Assembly (NCBI GenBank): GCA_005776735.1
Contig: SXOM01000666.1
Location: 1 to 9,343 of the forward strand
Reading direction: 5' to 3'
DNA from: Pseudomonadota bacterium
GTDB taxonomy: Bacteria > Myxococcota_A > UBA796 > SXON01
DNA length: 9,343 nt
In this document: positions 1 to 5,307 of the stretch, piece after piece
How positions within the stretch are numbered: the first letter of the stretch is position 1
Layout: the number at the start of each line of letters is the position of its first letter
Notes under the pieces: model-generated
What the model was told of the DNA's origin: nothing
Databases searched by the model: none
Seen by the model: the letters and a program-made list of their open reading frames with translations, nothing else
Translations under genes and position numbers: made by a program

Positions 1-15
1 GCAACTCCGCTCGCT

Positions 16-52
16 GGCGGCCCGCCCGCCATCGGTCCGAGGGCGGGCCGCC
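16..52. repeat. Palindrome with 12-bp stem
   Basis: Bases 16-27 (GGCGGCCCGCCC) are perfectly complementary to 41-52 (GGGCGGGCCGCC), with a 13-base loop. There is no T-run after it on either strand, so a classical Rho-independent terminator is not supported. It lies outside the left arm of the long inverted repeat, as the 1711-1796 palindrome lies outside the right arm. The motif GCTCGCT occurs next to both palindromes, so they may belong to the same repeat family. Confidence 0.6.
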
Positions 53-124
53 TCGCTGAGGGTGGAATGGGCCGGTGGGCCGGCGGGCCCCCGGCGCGCG
101 AAGCGCGTTGGGGTGCTGGCACAC

Positions 125-297
125 CACCCGCCGCGTCACCGAACCGGCGAACCCACGAGGCGTTTGGTACAACGGCGGAACGCCGAACTGCGAGGGTCTT
201 GCTGCACCGGCCCAAGGTCGGTGGGCGTGGCGATGTCGAACTTCGAGCAGTATTTTGGTGAGCGTGGCGACGGCGGTGAACCGGCGCGGCGCGGGGG
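125..297 (+). repeat. Left arm of a long inverted repeat flanking the kinase gene
   Basis: This 173-base arm is the reverse complement of 1535-1708. By base-by-base reading the arms differ only by one single-base indel (two versus three A after position 178) and one substitution (T at 189). Homology stops abruptly at 125 and at the corresponding 1708. The arm contains sub-unit A (204-248), an 11-base connector including TATTTTGG, and sub-unit B (260-297), both of which recur elsewhere in the block. No target-site duplication was seen outside the arms. It could be a non-autonomous mobile element present twice in opposite orientation, or an intergenic repeat family. There is no evidence of a transposase. 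Confidence 0.9.
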
Positions 298-321
298 CAG
301 GGGGGAAGGGGGGAAGGGGGG
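293..321 (+). other. Putative G-quadruplex motif
   Basis: Four G-runs of 5, 6, 6 and 6 bases are separated by CA, AA and AA. This fits the classical intramolecular G-quadruplex pattern with very short loops. It lies between the left inverted-repeat arm and the second copy of sub-unit A. On the kinase mRNA-sense strand it would be an RNA G-quadruplex only if transcription started upstream of it. The motif is visible; folding is inferred. Confidence 0.6.
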
Positions 322-326
322 CAGGA

Positions 327-371
327 GCACCGGCCCAAGGTCGGTGGGCGTGGCGATGTCGAACTTCGAGC
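327..371 (+). repeat. Second direct copy of repeat sub-unit A (45 bp)
   Basis: This repeats bases 204-248 in the same orientation without a difference that I can see. A third copy, inverted, is at 1584-1628 within the right arm. After this copy the connector to the next sub-unit B is 9 bases, against 11 in the arm, so any reading frame through the repeat is not preserved. That argues against a coding role. Confidence 0.85.
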
Positions 372-380
372 GGGGTTGGC

Positions 381-418
381 GAGCGTGTCGACGGCGGTGA
401 ACCGGCGCGGCGCGGGGG
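381..418 (+). repeat. Copy of repeat sub-unit B (38 bp)
   Basis: This matches 260-297 with one difference (T in place of G at position 388). Sub-unit B starts GAGCGTG, contains GGTGAACCGGCGCGGCG and ends in a G-run. The window holds three copies in this orientation and two inverted ones (1467-1504 and 1535-1572). Confidence 0.85.
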
Positions 419-435
419 GAGGGGGAAGGGAAGGG
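414..435 (+). other. Putative G-quadruplex motif
   Basis: G-runs of 6, 5, 3 and 3 bases are separated by A, AA and AA. It spans the junction between two copies of sub-unit B, about 95 bases before the kinase start, so it may lie in the kinase mRNA leader if the transcript starts upstream. Confidence 0.5.
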
Positions 436-436
436 C

Positions 437-474
437 GAGCGTGGCGACGGCGGTGAACCGGCGCGGCGCGGGGG
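437..474 (+). repeat. Copy of repeat sub-unit B (38 bp)
   Basis: This is identical to 260-297 by eye and is the closest copy to the kinase gene. It ends in a G-run 56 bases before the kinase start codon. Confidence 0.85.
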
Positions 475-493
475 GAGGTCCCGCGGCTTCGTT

Positions 494-510
494 CGGAATT
501 TTCCGTTATG
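494..510 (+). promoter_or_regulatory. AT-rich dyad and possible -10 region of the kinase gene
   Basis: CGGAA-TT-TTCCG (494-505) is a perfect 5-bp dyad with a 2-base centre, followed at once by GTTATG (505-510). It is the only AT-rich patch in the leader, 20-36 bases before the kinase start. It could be an operator overlapping a sigma70-like -10 element. No convincing -35 was found, so this is tentative. Confidence 0.3.
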
Positions 511-520
511 CCTCCGCCGG

Positions 521-525
521 GGAGG
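521..525 (+). promoter_or_regulatory. Shine-Dalgarno of the kinase gene
   Basis: GGAGG sits four bases before a GTG at 530. It supports GTG 530 as the start of the kinase even though an ATG in another frame (508) is nearby. Confidence 0.7.
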
Positions 526-529
526 GCAG

Positions 530-1456
530 GTGCTCGAGGCGGGCCATCACATCGGCGCCGTGCGGGTCGAGTCGAAACTCGGCGCCGGCGCCACCGGGAC
601 CGTCTGGTTGGTGCGCGACCCGACCGGGGCGGCGTCGGCGCTCAAGGTGCTTCACCTCGAGTCGCTGGCGGCCCGGACGCGCTTCCGTCGTGAGGCGGAC
701 ATCCTTGGAAGCCTCGACCACCCCCACGTGGTGCGGCTCTACGAGGTGCTCGACGTGGGCGGCTTCCCGGCCCTGCGCATGGAGTTCGTCGAGGGGCTGT
801 CCCTCTCGGCGCTGCTGGCGCGGGAGGCGCTCGAGCCGGCGGTGCTCGATCAGCTCTTCGCACAGGCGCTCGCGGGCGTGGGCGCGGCGCACGCCGCGGG
901 GCTGGTGCACCGCGACCTGAAGCCGCAGAACCTGCTCGTCGGCAACCTCGGCGGCCTGCGGGTGTTGAAGGTGTCGGACTTCGGCCTCGCCAGCGTCCCG
1001 GAGGGCACACTCGATCCGCGCCTGACGATGGGGAACGTTCCCCTCGGCACCCCCTCCTACATGGCGCCCGAACAGCTCTTCGACCCGCGGCTCGCCGACG
1101 CCCGCTCCGACGTTTTCGCCCTCGGGTGCGTGTGGTTCGAGATGGTGTGTGGGCGGCGCGCGCTCGATCGGGCCTACCGCGCCGAGCGGATGCCCGGCCG
1201 CTCCCACCCCGACCCGCGCGTGCTCGCGCCGCGGCTCGGCGACGCCCACGCCGCGCTCATGCTCGCGTGCCTGTCCCCGTTGCCCGACGACCGGCCCGCG
1301 GACGCGCGTGAGCTCGCCGAGCGCTTCGGCGTGCCGGTGGTCGCCGCAGCGCCGCCCGCGAGCCCCGAACACGTCGGCCTCGGCGAGCTGGCGGGCCTCT
1401 TCGCCCCACCCCCCCCGCCCGCGCTCCGCACCGTGACCCCGCGCACGGAGCGGTGA
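530..1456 (+). CDS. Minimal cytosolic Ser/Thr protein kinase (Hanks type)
   Basis: A 308-aa protein that is almost only a kinase domain. It should transfer phosphate from ATP to Ser/Thr of unknown partner proteins. All signature elements are visible: glycine loop GAGATGTV (18-25), ALK lysine (Lys39), helix-C Glu55, catalytic loop HRDLKPQN (127-134, Asp129), DFG (150-152), activation-segment end GTPSYMAPEQ (173-182) and the DVFALG helix-F motif (194-199). It therefore looks active. The catalytic loop has an Arg before the Asp, as in kinases regulated by activation-loop phosphorylation. There is no transmembrane segment and no PASTA, TPR, FHA or other sensor domain, only a short Pro-rich tail (about 260-308). 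GTG 530 is chosen because of the adjacent Shine-Dalgarno and because it leaves about 15 residues before the glycine loop. The gene is isolated: no neighbour shares its strand closely. It sits inside a long inverted repeat, which may indicate acquisition or rearrangement as a cassette. Kinase identity is secure; targets and function are unknown. Confidence 0.95.
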   Translation: MLEAGHHIGAVRVESKLGAGATGTVWLVRDPTGAASALKVLHLESLAARTRFRREADILGSLDHPHVVRLYEVLDVGGFPALRMEFVEGLSLSALLAREALEPAVLDQLFAQALAGVGAAHAAGLVHRDLKPQNLLVGNLGGLRVLKVSDFGLASVPEGTLDPRLTMGNVPLGTPSYMAPEQLFDPRLADARSDVFALGCVWFEMVCGRRALDRAYRAERMPGRSHPDPRVLAPRLGDAHAALMLACLSPLPDDRPADARELAERFGVPVVAAAPPASPEHVGLGELAGLFAPPPPPALRTVTPRTER

Positions 1457-1466
1457 TCGCCCCCTC

Positions 1467-1504
1467 CCCCCGCGCCGCGCCGGTTCACCGCCGTCGCCAC
1501 GCTC
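1467..1504 (-). repeat. Inverted copy of repeat sub-unit B
   Basis: Reverse complement of 260-297 with no difference seen, starting 10 bases after the kinase stop codon. Together with 1535-1572 it gives two inverted copies downstream, against three direct copies upstream of the kinase. Confidence 0.85.
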
Positions 1505-1505
1505 G

Positions 1506-1539
1506 CCCCCCCCGTCCCTCCCCTTCCCCCCTCCCCCCC
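1506..1539 (-). other. Putative G-quadruplex motif on the minus strand
   Basis: On the + strand this is five C-runs of 8, 3, 4, 6 and 7 bases separated by one or two bases. The minus strand therefore has closely spaced G-runs that fit a G-quadruplex, mirroring the + strand G-runs upstream of the kinase. Confidence 0.5.
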
Positions 1540-1708
1540 GCGCCGCGCCGGTTCACCGCCGTCGCCACGCTCACCAAAATACTGCTCGAAGTTCGACATC
1601 GCCACGCCCACCGACCTTGGGCCGGTGCAGCAAGACCCTCGCGGTTCGGCGTTTCCGCCGTTGTACCAAACGCCTCGTGGGTTCGCCGGTTCGGTGACGC
1701 GGCGGGTG
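1535..1708 (-). repeat. Right arm of the long inverted repeat
   Basis: This 174-base arm is the reverse complement of 125-297, differing by one indel and one substitution. It contains inverted sub-unit B (1535-1572) and sub-unit A (1584-1628). The two arms enclose 1237 bases holding the kinase gene, 233 bases from the left arm and 78 from the right. Such high identity points to recent duplication or to active homogenisation by gene conversion. Confidence 0.9.
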
Positions 1709-1710
1709 AC

Positions 1711-1796
1711 GGGTCGGGTGGAATTGGCCGAGCGGAGCGCCGGTTCGCCGCTTGCGGCGAACTGGCGGGGGAGCGAGCGCCAATTTCACCCGGCCC
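1711..1796. repeat. Large nested palindrome (two-level hairpin)
   Basis: Bases 1711-1728 pair with 1779-1796 over 18 positions with only two G-T wobbles. Inside, 1738-1751 pairs with 1754-1767 over 14 positions with one wobble (core GTTCGCCGC / GCGGCGAAC). The two stems are separated by a short unpaired internal loop. The element starts two bases after the right arm ends. It has no T-run on either side. It may be an extragenic palindromic element of REP/MITE type, or a transcript-stabilising or terminating structure between kinase and prepilin. Only the pairing is seen directly. Confidence 0.7.
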
Positions 1797-1920
1797 GGCA
1801 GGACCCGGGGGTGACTTCGTCTGCGATCCTCGCCGACGCTGCGTTTGCTCTCCACCGAAGTACGCCGACCCGCGCCCCGGGTCGCCGCGTCTTGCCCGGC
1901 CCACGCCCCGAAGGAGTTCG

Positions 1921-1929
1921 TGCTACCCT
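1921..1929 (+). promoter_or_regulatory. Extended -10 element for a probably leaderless prepilin mRNA
   Basis: TG-C-TACCCT has the layout of an extended -10 promoter element. The hexamer (1924-1929) ends 6 bases before the ATG at 1936, so transcription would be expected to start at or next to the A of the start codon. The only Shine-Dalgarno-like sequence (AAGGAG, 1911-1916) is 19 bases from the ATG, too far for normal use. The DUF4398-like lipoprotein gene has TACGCT at the same 6-base distance. Confidence 0.45.
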
Positions 1930-1935
1930 CGCCAC

Positions 1936-2100
1936 ATGCGGCGCGGGCAGTCCACCACCGAGTACTTGCTCACCATCTCGGCCATCTCCATCGCGCTGGC
2001 CGCGGTGGTCATCGCGCTGTCCGGCACCATCGAGTCGAGTACGCTGTCGCTCGGGAGCTCGCTGGCCGATTCGCTCACCACCGGCGGCGTGCAGCCGTAG
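1936..2100 (+). CDS. Small class III signal peptide (Flp-type) prepilin-like protein
   Basis: A 54-aa protein with the hallmark of class III / Flp prepilins: very short basic leader MRRG, then QSTTEYLL. Cleavage by a prepilin peptidase after Gly4 would leave a 50-aa product with Glu at +5 and Tyr at +6, as in Flp pilins, followed by a hydrophobic helix (about 11-29) and a Ser/Thr-rich, uncharged tail. It probably lies in the inner membrane and, after processing, may form or prime a surface fibre. There is no tad/flp assembly gene, prepilin peptidase or secretion ATPase in the window, so it is an orphan that would depend on genes elsewhere. ATG 1936 is the only start that gives the proper short leader; the frame upstream is Pro/Arg-rich and unlike a protein. 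Its stop lies 11 bases from the end of the convergent GGDEF-EAL gene. A pseudopilin role instead of a major pilin is possible. Confidence 0.8.
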   Translation: MRRGQSTTEYLLTISAISIALAAVVIALSGTIESSTLSLGSSLADSLTTGGVQP

Positions 2101-2111
2101 GGCCGGCCGCG

Positions 2112-4160
2112 CTACGCGCGCTCGGCTTGCAGGCGGGCTTCGAGCGCGGTCGAGGACTCGGGGCGCGCGAGCAGGTAGCCCTGGAACGAGTGGCAGCCGA
2201 GCTCGCGGAGGAGCCGGTGCTGGGCCGGCGTCTCGACCCCCTCCGCAGTGGCGGTGAGGCCGAGGTTTTCGGCCATCAACACGATGGTCCGGACGATCTG
2301 GGTGTCGCTGCGGTCGTCGGGGAGGCCGCGGACGAAACTCTGGTCGATCTTGAGCACCTGCAGCGGCAGGCGCTTGAGCGCCGCGAGCGAGGAATACCCG
2401 GTGCCGAAGTCGTCCAACGCGAGGCGGACACCGATGGCGCGGAGCGCATCGAGCTGCTCGAGCGCTTCGTGCACCGGCTCCATGAGCGCGCTCTCGGTGA
2501 TCTCGATCTCCAACAGCTCCGGGTCGAGCCCGGTCTGGTGCAGGATCTCCCGGACGCGCCGCACCAGGCCCTTGGAGCGGAACTGCACGTTCGACAGGTT
2601 CACCGCCACCGGGATCGGCGTGCCGGCATCCGCCCACACCCGCGCCTGGCGACACGCCTCCAACAGCACCCACTCGCCCAGCGGCACGATGAACCCCGTC
2701 TCCTCCGCGAGCGGGATGAACTGGTTCGGCGGGACCAGCCCCCGGTCGGGCGGCTGCCAGCGCACCAGGGCCTCGGCGCCGGTGACGCGGCCCTCGAGAT
2801 CGAACTTCGCCTGGTACTGCAACAGGAACTCGCTGCGCTCCAGCGCGCCGCGCATCCGGGTGTCGAGGTCGAGCCGCAGGTTCACCGCGTCGGTGAGCTC
2901 GGGCGTGTACAGGTGGAAGGTGCTCCGGCCCGCCTCCTTGGCCCGGTACATCGCGGCGTCGGCGTTGCGGATGAGCCCCGCCGCGTCGGTGCCGTGCTCG
3001 GGAAACAGGCTGATGCCGATGCTCGCCGACACATACAGCGTGGCCCCGCTCGCCGAGACGAAGGGGTCGTGGAGCGTCTCGGCAAGCTCCATCGCCAGCG
3101 TGGCGGCGTCGGCCGGGCTGCGCAGGCCCTCGACCACCACGATGAACTCGTCGCCACCGAGCCGGGCGAACGTGTCGCCGGCCCGGACCCGCCCCTGCAG
3201 GCGGCGCGAGATCGCGACGAGCAGCTCGTCGCCGACCGGGTGGCCGAGGCTGTCGTTGATGTTCTTGAAGCGGTCGAGGTCGAGGAAGAGGACCGCCCCG
3301 CGGCTCCCCATGCGCCGCGCATGCGCGACCGCCTGGTCGAGCCGAGAGAAGAGCAGGGTGCGGTTGGCAAGCCCCGTGAGCGGGTCGTAGTGGGCGAGCT
3401 GTTCCAGCCGCATCTCCGACGCCCGCAGCTCGGTGACGTCGGAGAACATCGCGACGTAGTGGGTCGCGGTGCCGCGCGTGTCGCGCGCGAGGCCGATGTT
3501 GAGCCACTGGGGGTAGATCTCGCCGTTGCGGCGCTTGTTCCACACCTCACCGCTCCACCGCCCGTCGCGGCTCAGCTCGCGGGTGATGCGGTCGAACATC
3601 AGGTGGTCGGTGCCGCTCGAGCCGAGCATGCGCGGGCGCTTGCCGACCGCCTCCTCGGCGCGGTGGCCGGTGATCTCTTCGAAGGCAGGGTTCACGGCCA
3701 CGATGATGCCCGCGAGGTCGGTGACCATGATGCCTTCCAGCGCGTTCTCGAAGACCGCGCCCGCGAGCCGCAGCCGCTCGTCCACCGCCTCGTCCACCGT
3801 GGTGTCGCGGACGCTCGCGTAGACCGAGCGTGTGCCCTCCGGGCGGGCGAGCCGCCACGCCAGCACGTGCCACTCCCCGGCCGCGGTGCGCAGTCGCGCG
3901 CGCGCCCACACCTCCGACCCGTCCGTCGGCACCGACCCCAGCGTGCCCTCCAACGCGTGGATGTCGTCGGCGTGTACGAATCGACGGACGTGCTCCCCCA
4001 CCAACTCCGCCGGGCGGTGGCCCACGACCCGCTCCCAGTCGGCCGAGACGTGCAGAAAACGCCCGTCTTCGCTCAGCGCGCAGAGCAGGTCGGAAATCGG
4101 TGCTCCTGCTGCGGTCGCCCGGAGCAGCGGCGCATCACCAGGGATTGGGGGCGGGCGCAT
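2112..4160 (-). CDS. Cytosolic PAS-PAS-GGDEF-EAL cyclic-di-GMP protein
   Basis: A 682-aa signalling protein with two PAS-like domains (about 22-120 and 133-245), a GGDEF diguanylate cyclase domain (about 252-418) and a C-terminal EAL phosphodiesterase domain (about 430-675). GGDEF is intact at 335-339, and an RxxD inhibitory site (RAGD, 326-329) lies five residues before it, so product inhibition is expected. EAL residues also look intact: EALVRW (Glu463), Asn521 in VNLSN, Glu553 in EIEITES, DDFGTGYSS (583-591), Lys604 in LKIDQSFV, and Glu640 in EGVE. Both synthesis and breakdown of c-di-GMP are possible; which one dominates cannot be read from sequence. No transmembrane segment is seen, so the signal is presumably cytosolic, sensed by the PAS domains. 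Start ATG 4160 overlaps the end of the OmpA gene by 26 bases, implying co-transcription; no other good in-frame start precedes the first PAS domain. Confidence 0.95.
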   Translation of the reverse strand: MRPPPIPGDAPLLRATAAGAPISDLLCALSEDGRFLHVSADWERVVGHRPAELVGEHVRRFVHADDIHALEGTLGSVPTDGSEVWARARLRTAAGEWHVLAWRLARPEGTRSVYASVRDTTVDEAVDERLRLAGAVFENALEGIMVTDLAGIIVAVNPAFEEITGHRAEEAVGKRPRMLGSSGTDHLMFDRITRELSRDGRWSGEVWNKRRNGEIYPQWLNIGLARDTRGTATHYVAMFSDVTELRASEMRLEQLAHYDPLTGLANRTLLFSRLDQAVAHARRMGSRGAVLFLDLDRFKNINDSLGHPVGDELLVAISRRLQGRVRAGDTFARLGGDEFIVVVEGLRSPADAATLAMELAETLHDPFVSASGATLYVSASIGISLFPEHGTDAAGLIRNADAAMYRAKEAGRSTFHLYTPELTDAVNLRLDLDTRMRGALERSEFLLQYQAKFDLEGRVTGAEALVRWQPPDRGLVPPNQFIPLAEETGFIVPLGEWVLLEACRQARVWADAGTPIPVAVNLSNVQFRSKGLVRRVREILHQTGLDPELLEIEITESALMEPVHEALEQLDALRAIGVRLALDDFGTGYSSLAALKRLPLQVLKIDQSFVRGLPDDRSDTQIVRTIVLMAENLGLTATAEGVETPAQHRLLRELGCHSFQGYLLARPESSTALEARLQAERA

Positions 4161-5307
4161 CGGGGGAGTTCGCCCCCTCCAGGCCGCCTCCGACGATGAG
4201 GAACTCCACGCGGCGGTTGTTCGCGCGGCCTTCGTCGGTGCGGTTGGTGTCGACGGGGCGGGTCTCGCCGTAGCCGATGGTGATGAGGCGCGTCGCCACG
4301 ATGCCCTTGCTGAGCAGGTACTCGAACACGGCGTCGGCGCGCTCCTTGGACAACTTCTGGTTCTTGGCGTCGTCGCCGACGTTGTCGGTGTGACCGCCGA
4401 TCTCGACCTTGATCTTGGGGTAGTCCTTCATGGCCTGCGCCACGTCGTCGAGGACGCCGAAGCTGTCGGGCAGGATCACGTCCTTGCCGGTCGCGAAGTT
4501 GATCTTCTGGTGGATGACGATGGCGGTGCCGGTGACCTCGACCCGCGAGGGCTTGACGTCGGGACACCCGTCGACATCGAGGTAGCCGTTGACCGTCTCC
4601 GCGGCGTCGGGGCACTGGTCCACCCCGTCGGCGAGGCCGTCCTTGTCGCGATCGTAGGAGGGGCAGCCGCCTTCGAGCGCGGCGCCCGCTTCGTTGGGGC
4701 AGCGGTCCTGCGCGTCGACCACACCGTCGCGATCGTTGTCCGGATCGGGGCAGCCGTCGGTGTCCTCGAAGCCGTCGCGGTCCTCGGGCTGGGTGCCGCA
4801 GCGGTCGGCGCTGTCGTTGACCCCGTCGTTGTCGTTGTCGAGCTCGGGGCAGCCGTCGGCGTCCTTGAACGCGTCGAGGTCTTCCGGCACGTCCACACAC
4901 CCGTCGTCCCCGTCCAGCACGCCGTCACCATCGCGGTCGGCGGGGGTGGGCGGCGCGACGACCGGAGGCGGCTTCACCGGCTCGGGCGGCGGCTCCGGCA
5001 GCTTGTCGAACGCGGTGGGCGGCGGGTCGACCACGCGGCTCTCCGCGGCCGGGCACGCCAGCGCCACGGCGGCGTGGGTGCGGCCCGCCGCGAGGTGCTC
5101 GTCGGCGCGCCGAAGGTTGCCCTGGTCGAGCTCGACCTCGGCGAAGGTGAGCTGCGATTCGGCCAACGCCAGCTCGACGGGCTGGCAACGTTGCCGCGCG
5201 CGGGCGTCGGCCACCTCGGTGCGCAGCGCGTCGCGGTTGGCCTGGAGGAGCGCGGTCGGGACACACGCGGACAGGAGCACGAGGCCGATGGGGAGGAGGG
5301 GGCGCAT
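4135..5307 (-). CDS. OmpA-family lipoprotein with thrombospondin type-3 repeats
   Basis: A 390-aa outer-membrane lipoprotein that should tether the outer membrane to peptidoglycan. In order: lipoprotein signal with lipobox LSAC (lipidated Cys15); a helical region (about 20-90) of the type found in myxobacterial OmpA/DUF4398 proteins, including CQPVELALAE; a Pro-rich linker (95-123); Asp-rich type-3 thrombospondin repeats (about 123-250) with eight Cys spaced mostly 16/17 residues apart (137, 153, 170, 186, 203, 215, 232, 248) and many DxDxDG calcium motifs; and an OmpA peptidoglycan-binding domain (about 262-372) with GHTDN (305-309), LSKERADAV (319-327) and NRRVEF. Start ATG 5307 shares its A with the TGA of the upstream lipoprotein gene (TGATG), the strongest argument for this start; the frame remains open upstream but looks non-coding. 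It lacks a Shine-Dalgarno of its own, so translation probably depends on coupling. The eight Cys suggest disulphides or metal-stabilised repeats. Confidence 0.93.
   Translation of the reverse strand: MRPLLPIGLVLLSACVPTALLQANRDALRTEVADARARQRCQPVELALAESQLTFAEVELDQGNLRRADEHLAAGRTHAAVALACPAAESRVVDPPPTAFDKLPEPPPEPVKPPPVVAPPTPADRDGDGVLDGDDGCVDVPEDLDAFKDADGCPELDNDNDGVNDSADRCGTQPEDRDGFEDTDGCPDPDNDRDGVVDAQDRCPNEAGAALEGGCPSYDRDKDGLADGVDQCPDAAETVNGYLDVDGCPDVKPSRVEVTGTAIVIHQKINFATGKDVILPDSFGVLDDVAQAMKDYPKIKVEIGGHTDNVGDDAKNQKLSKERADAVFEYLLSKGIVATRLITIGYGETRPVDTNRTDEGRANNRRVEFLIVGGGLEGANSPDAPAPNPW
4162..4177 (-). promoter_or_regulatory. Hairpin over the Shine-Dalgarno of the GGDEF-EAL gene
   Basis: On the minus strand GGGGG (4177-4173) can pair with CCCCC (4166-4162) across a CGAACT loop, ending one base before the ATG at 4160. 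The first strand is part of the only strong Shine-Dalgarno candidate (GGAGGGGG, 4180-4173). Ribosomes finishing the overlapping OmpA gene would open it, which fits translational coupling. In such GC-rich sequence a 5-bp stem may also be chance. Confidence 0.3.

Larger units (their letters stand above)
1..529. other. Non-coding, repeat-rich leader region of the kinase gene
   Basis: I see no credible gene here. Open frames exist on both strands but are repetitive, rich in Gly, Arg and Pro, and change frame between repeat copies. The region holds, in order: a 12-bp-stem palindrome (16-52); a GC-rich stretch; the left arm of a long inverted repeat (125-297); a G-run motif; a second copy of sub-unit A (327-371); two more copies of sub-unit B (381-418 and 437-474); and the presumed promoter and ribosome binding site of the kinase gene. 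The 9-mer GAACCGGCG recurs at 141, 278, 399 and 455. Confidence 0.75.
1457..1935. other. Non-coding region with inverted repeat copies and palindromes
   Basis: No gene is supported between the kinase stop and the prepilin start. The region holds an inverted copy of sub-unit B (1467-1504), C-runs (G-quadruplex pattern on the minus strand), the right arm of the long inverted repeat (1535-1708), a large nested palindrome (1711-1796), then about 110 bases of unique GC-rich sequence leading to the prepilin promoter. If transcribed with the kinase, the right arm would be its 3' UTR and could pair with the left arm in the 5' leader. Confidence 0.75.

Noticed and set aside
16..52. Rho-independent terminator
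   Set aside because: The stem is strong but no T-run follows on either strand. The same applies to 1711-1796.
228..297. An ATG-initiated peptide in each repeat arm (MSNFEQYFGERGDGG) that looked like the start of a conserved gene
   Set aside because: The second direct copy has a 9-base instead of an 11-base connector, so the frame is lost, and no long frame continues. The sequence conservation is better explained by a non-coding repeat.
204..474. CRISPR array
   Set aside because: The repeats are of two kinds, in irregular order, with G-run connectors rather than unique spacers of constant length, and no cas genes are present.
125..1708. Composite transposon or IS element around the kinase
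   Set aside because: No transposase frame, no recognisable IS ends and no target-site duplication next to 125 or 1708. It is reported only as an inverted repeat.
1845..4199. A 784-codon open frame on the + strand opposite the OmpA and GGDEF-EAL genes
   Set aside because: Its product is low-complexity and Arg/His/Val-rich with no recognisable domain, and it is fully antisense to genes with intact catalytic motifs. It is explained by high GC at third codon positions.
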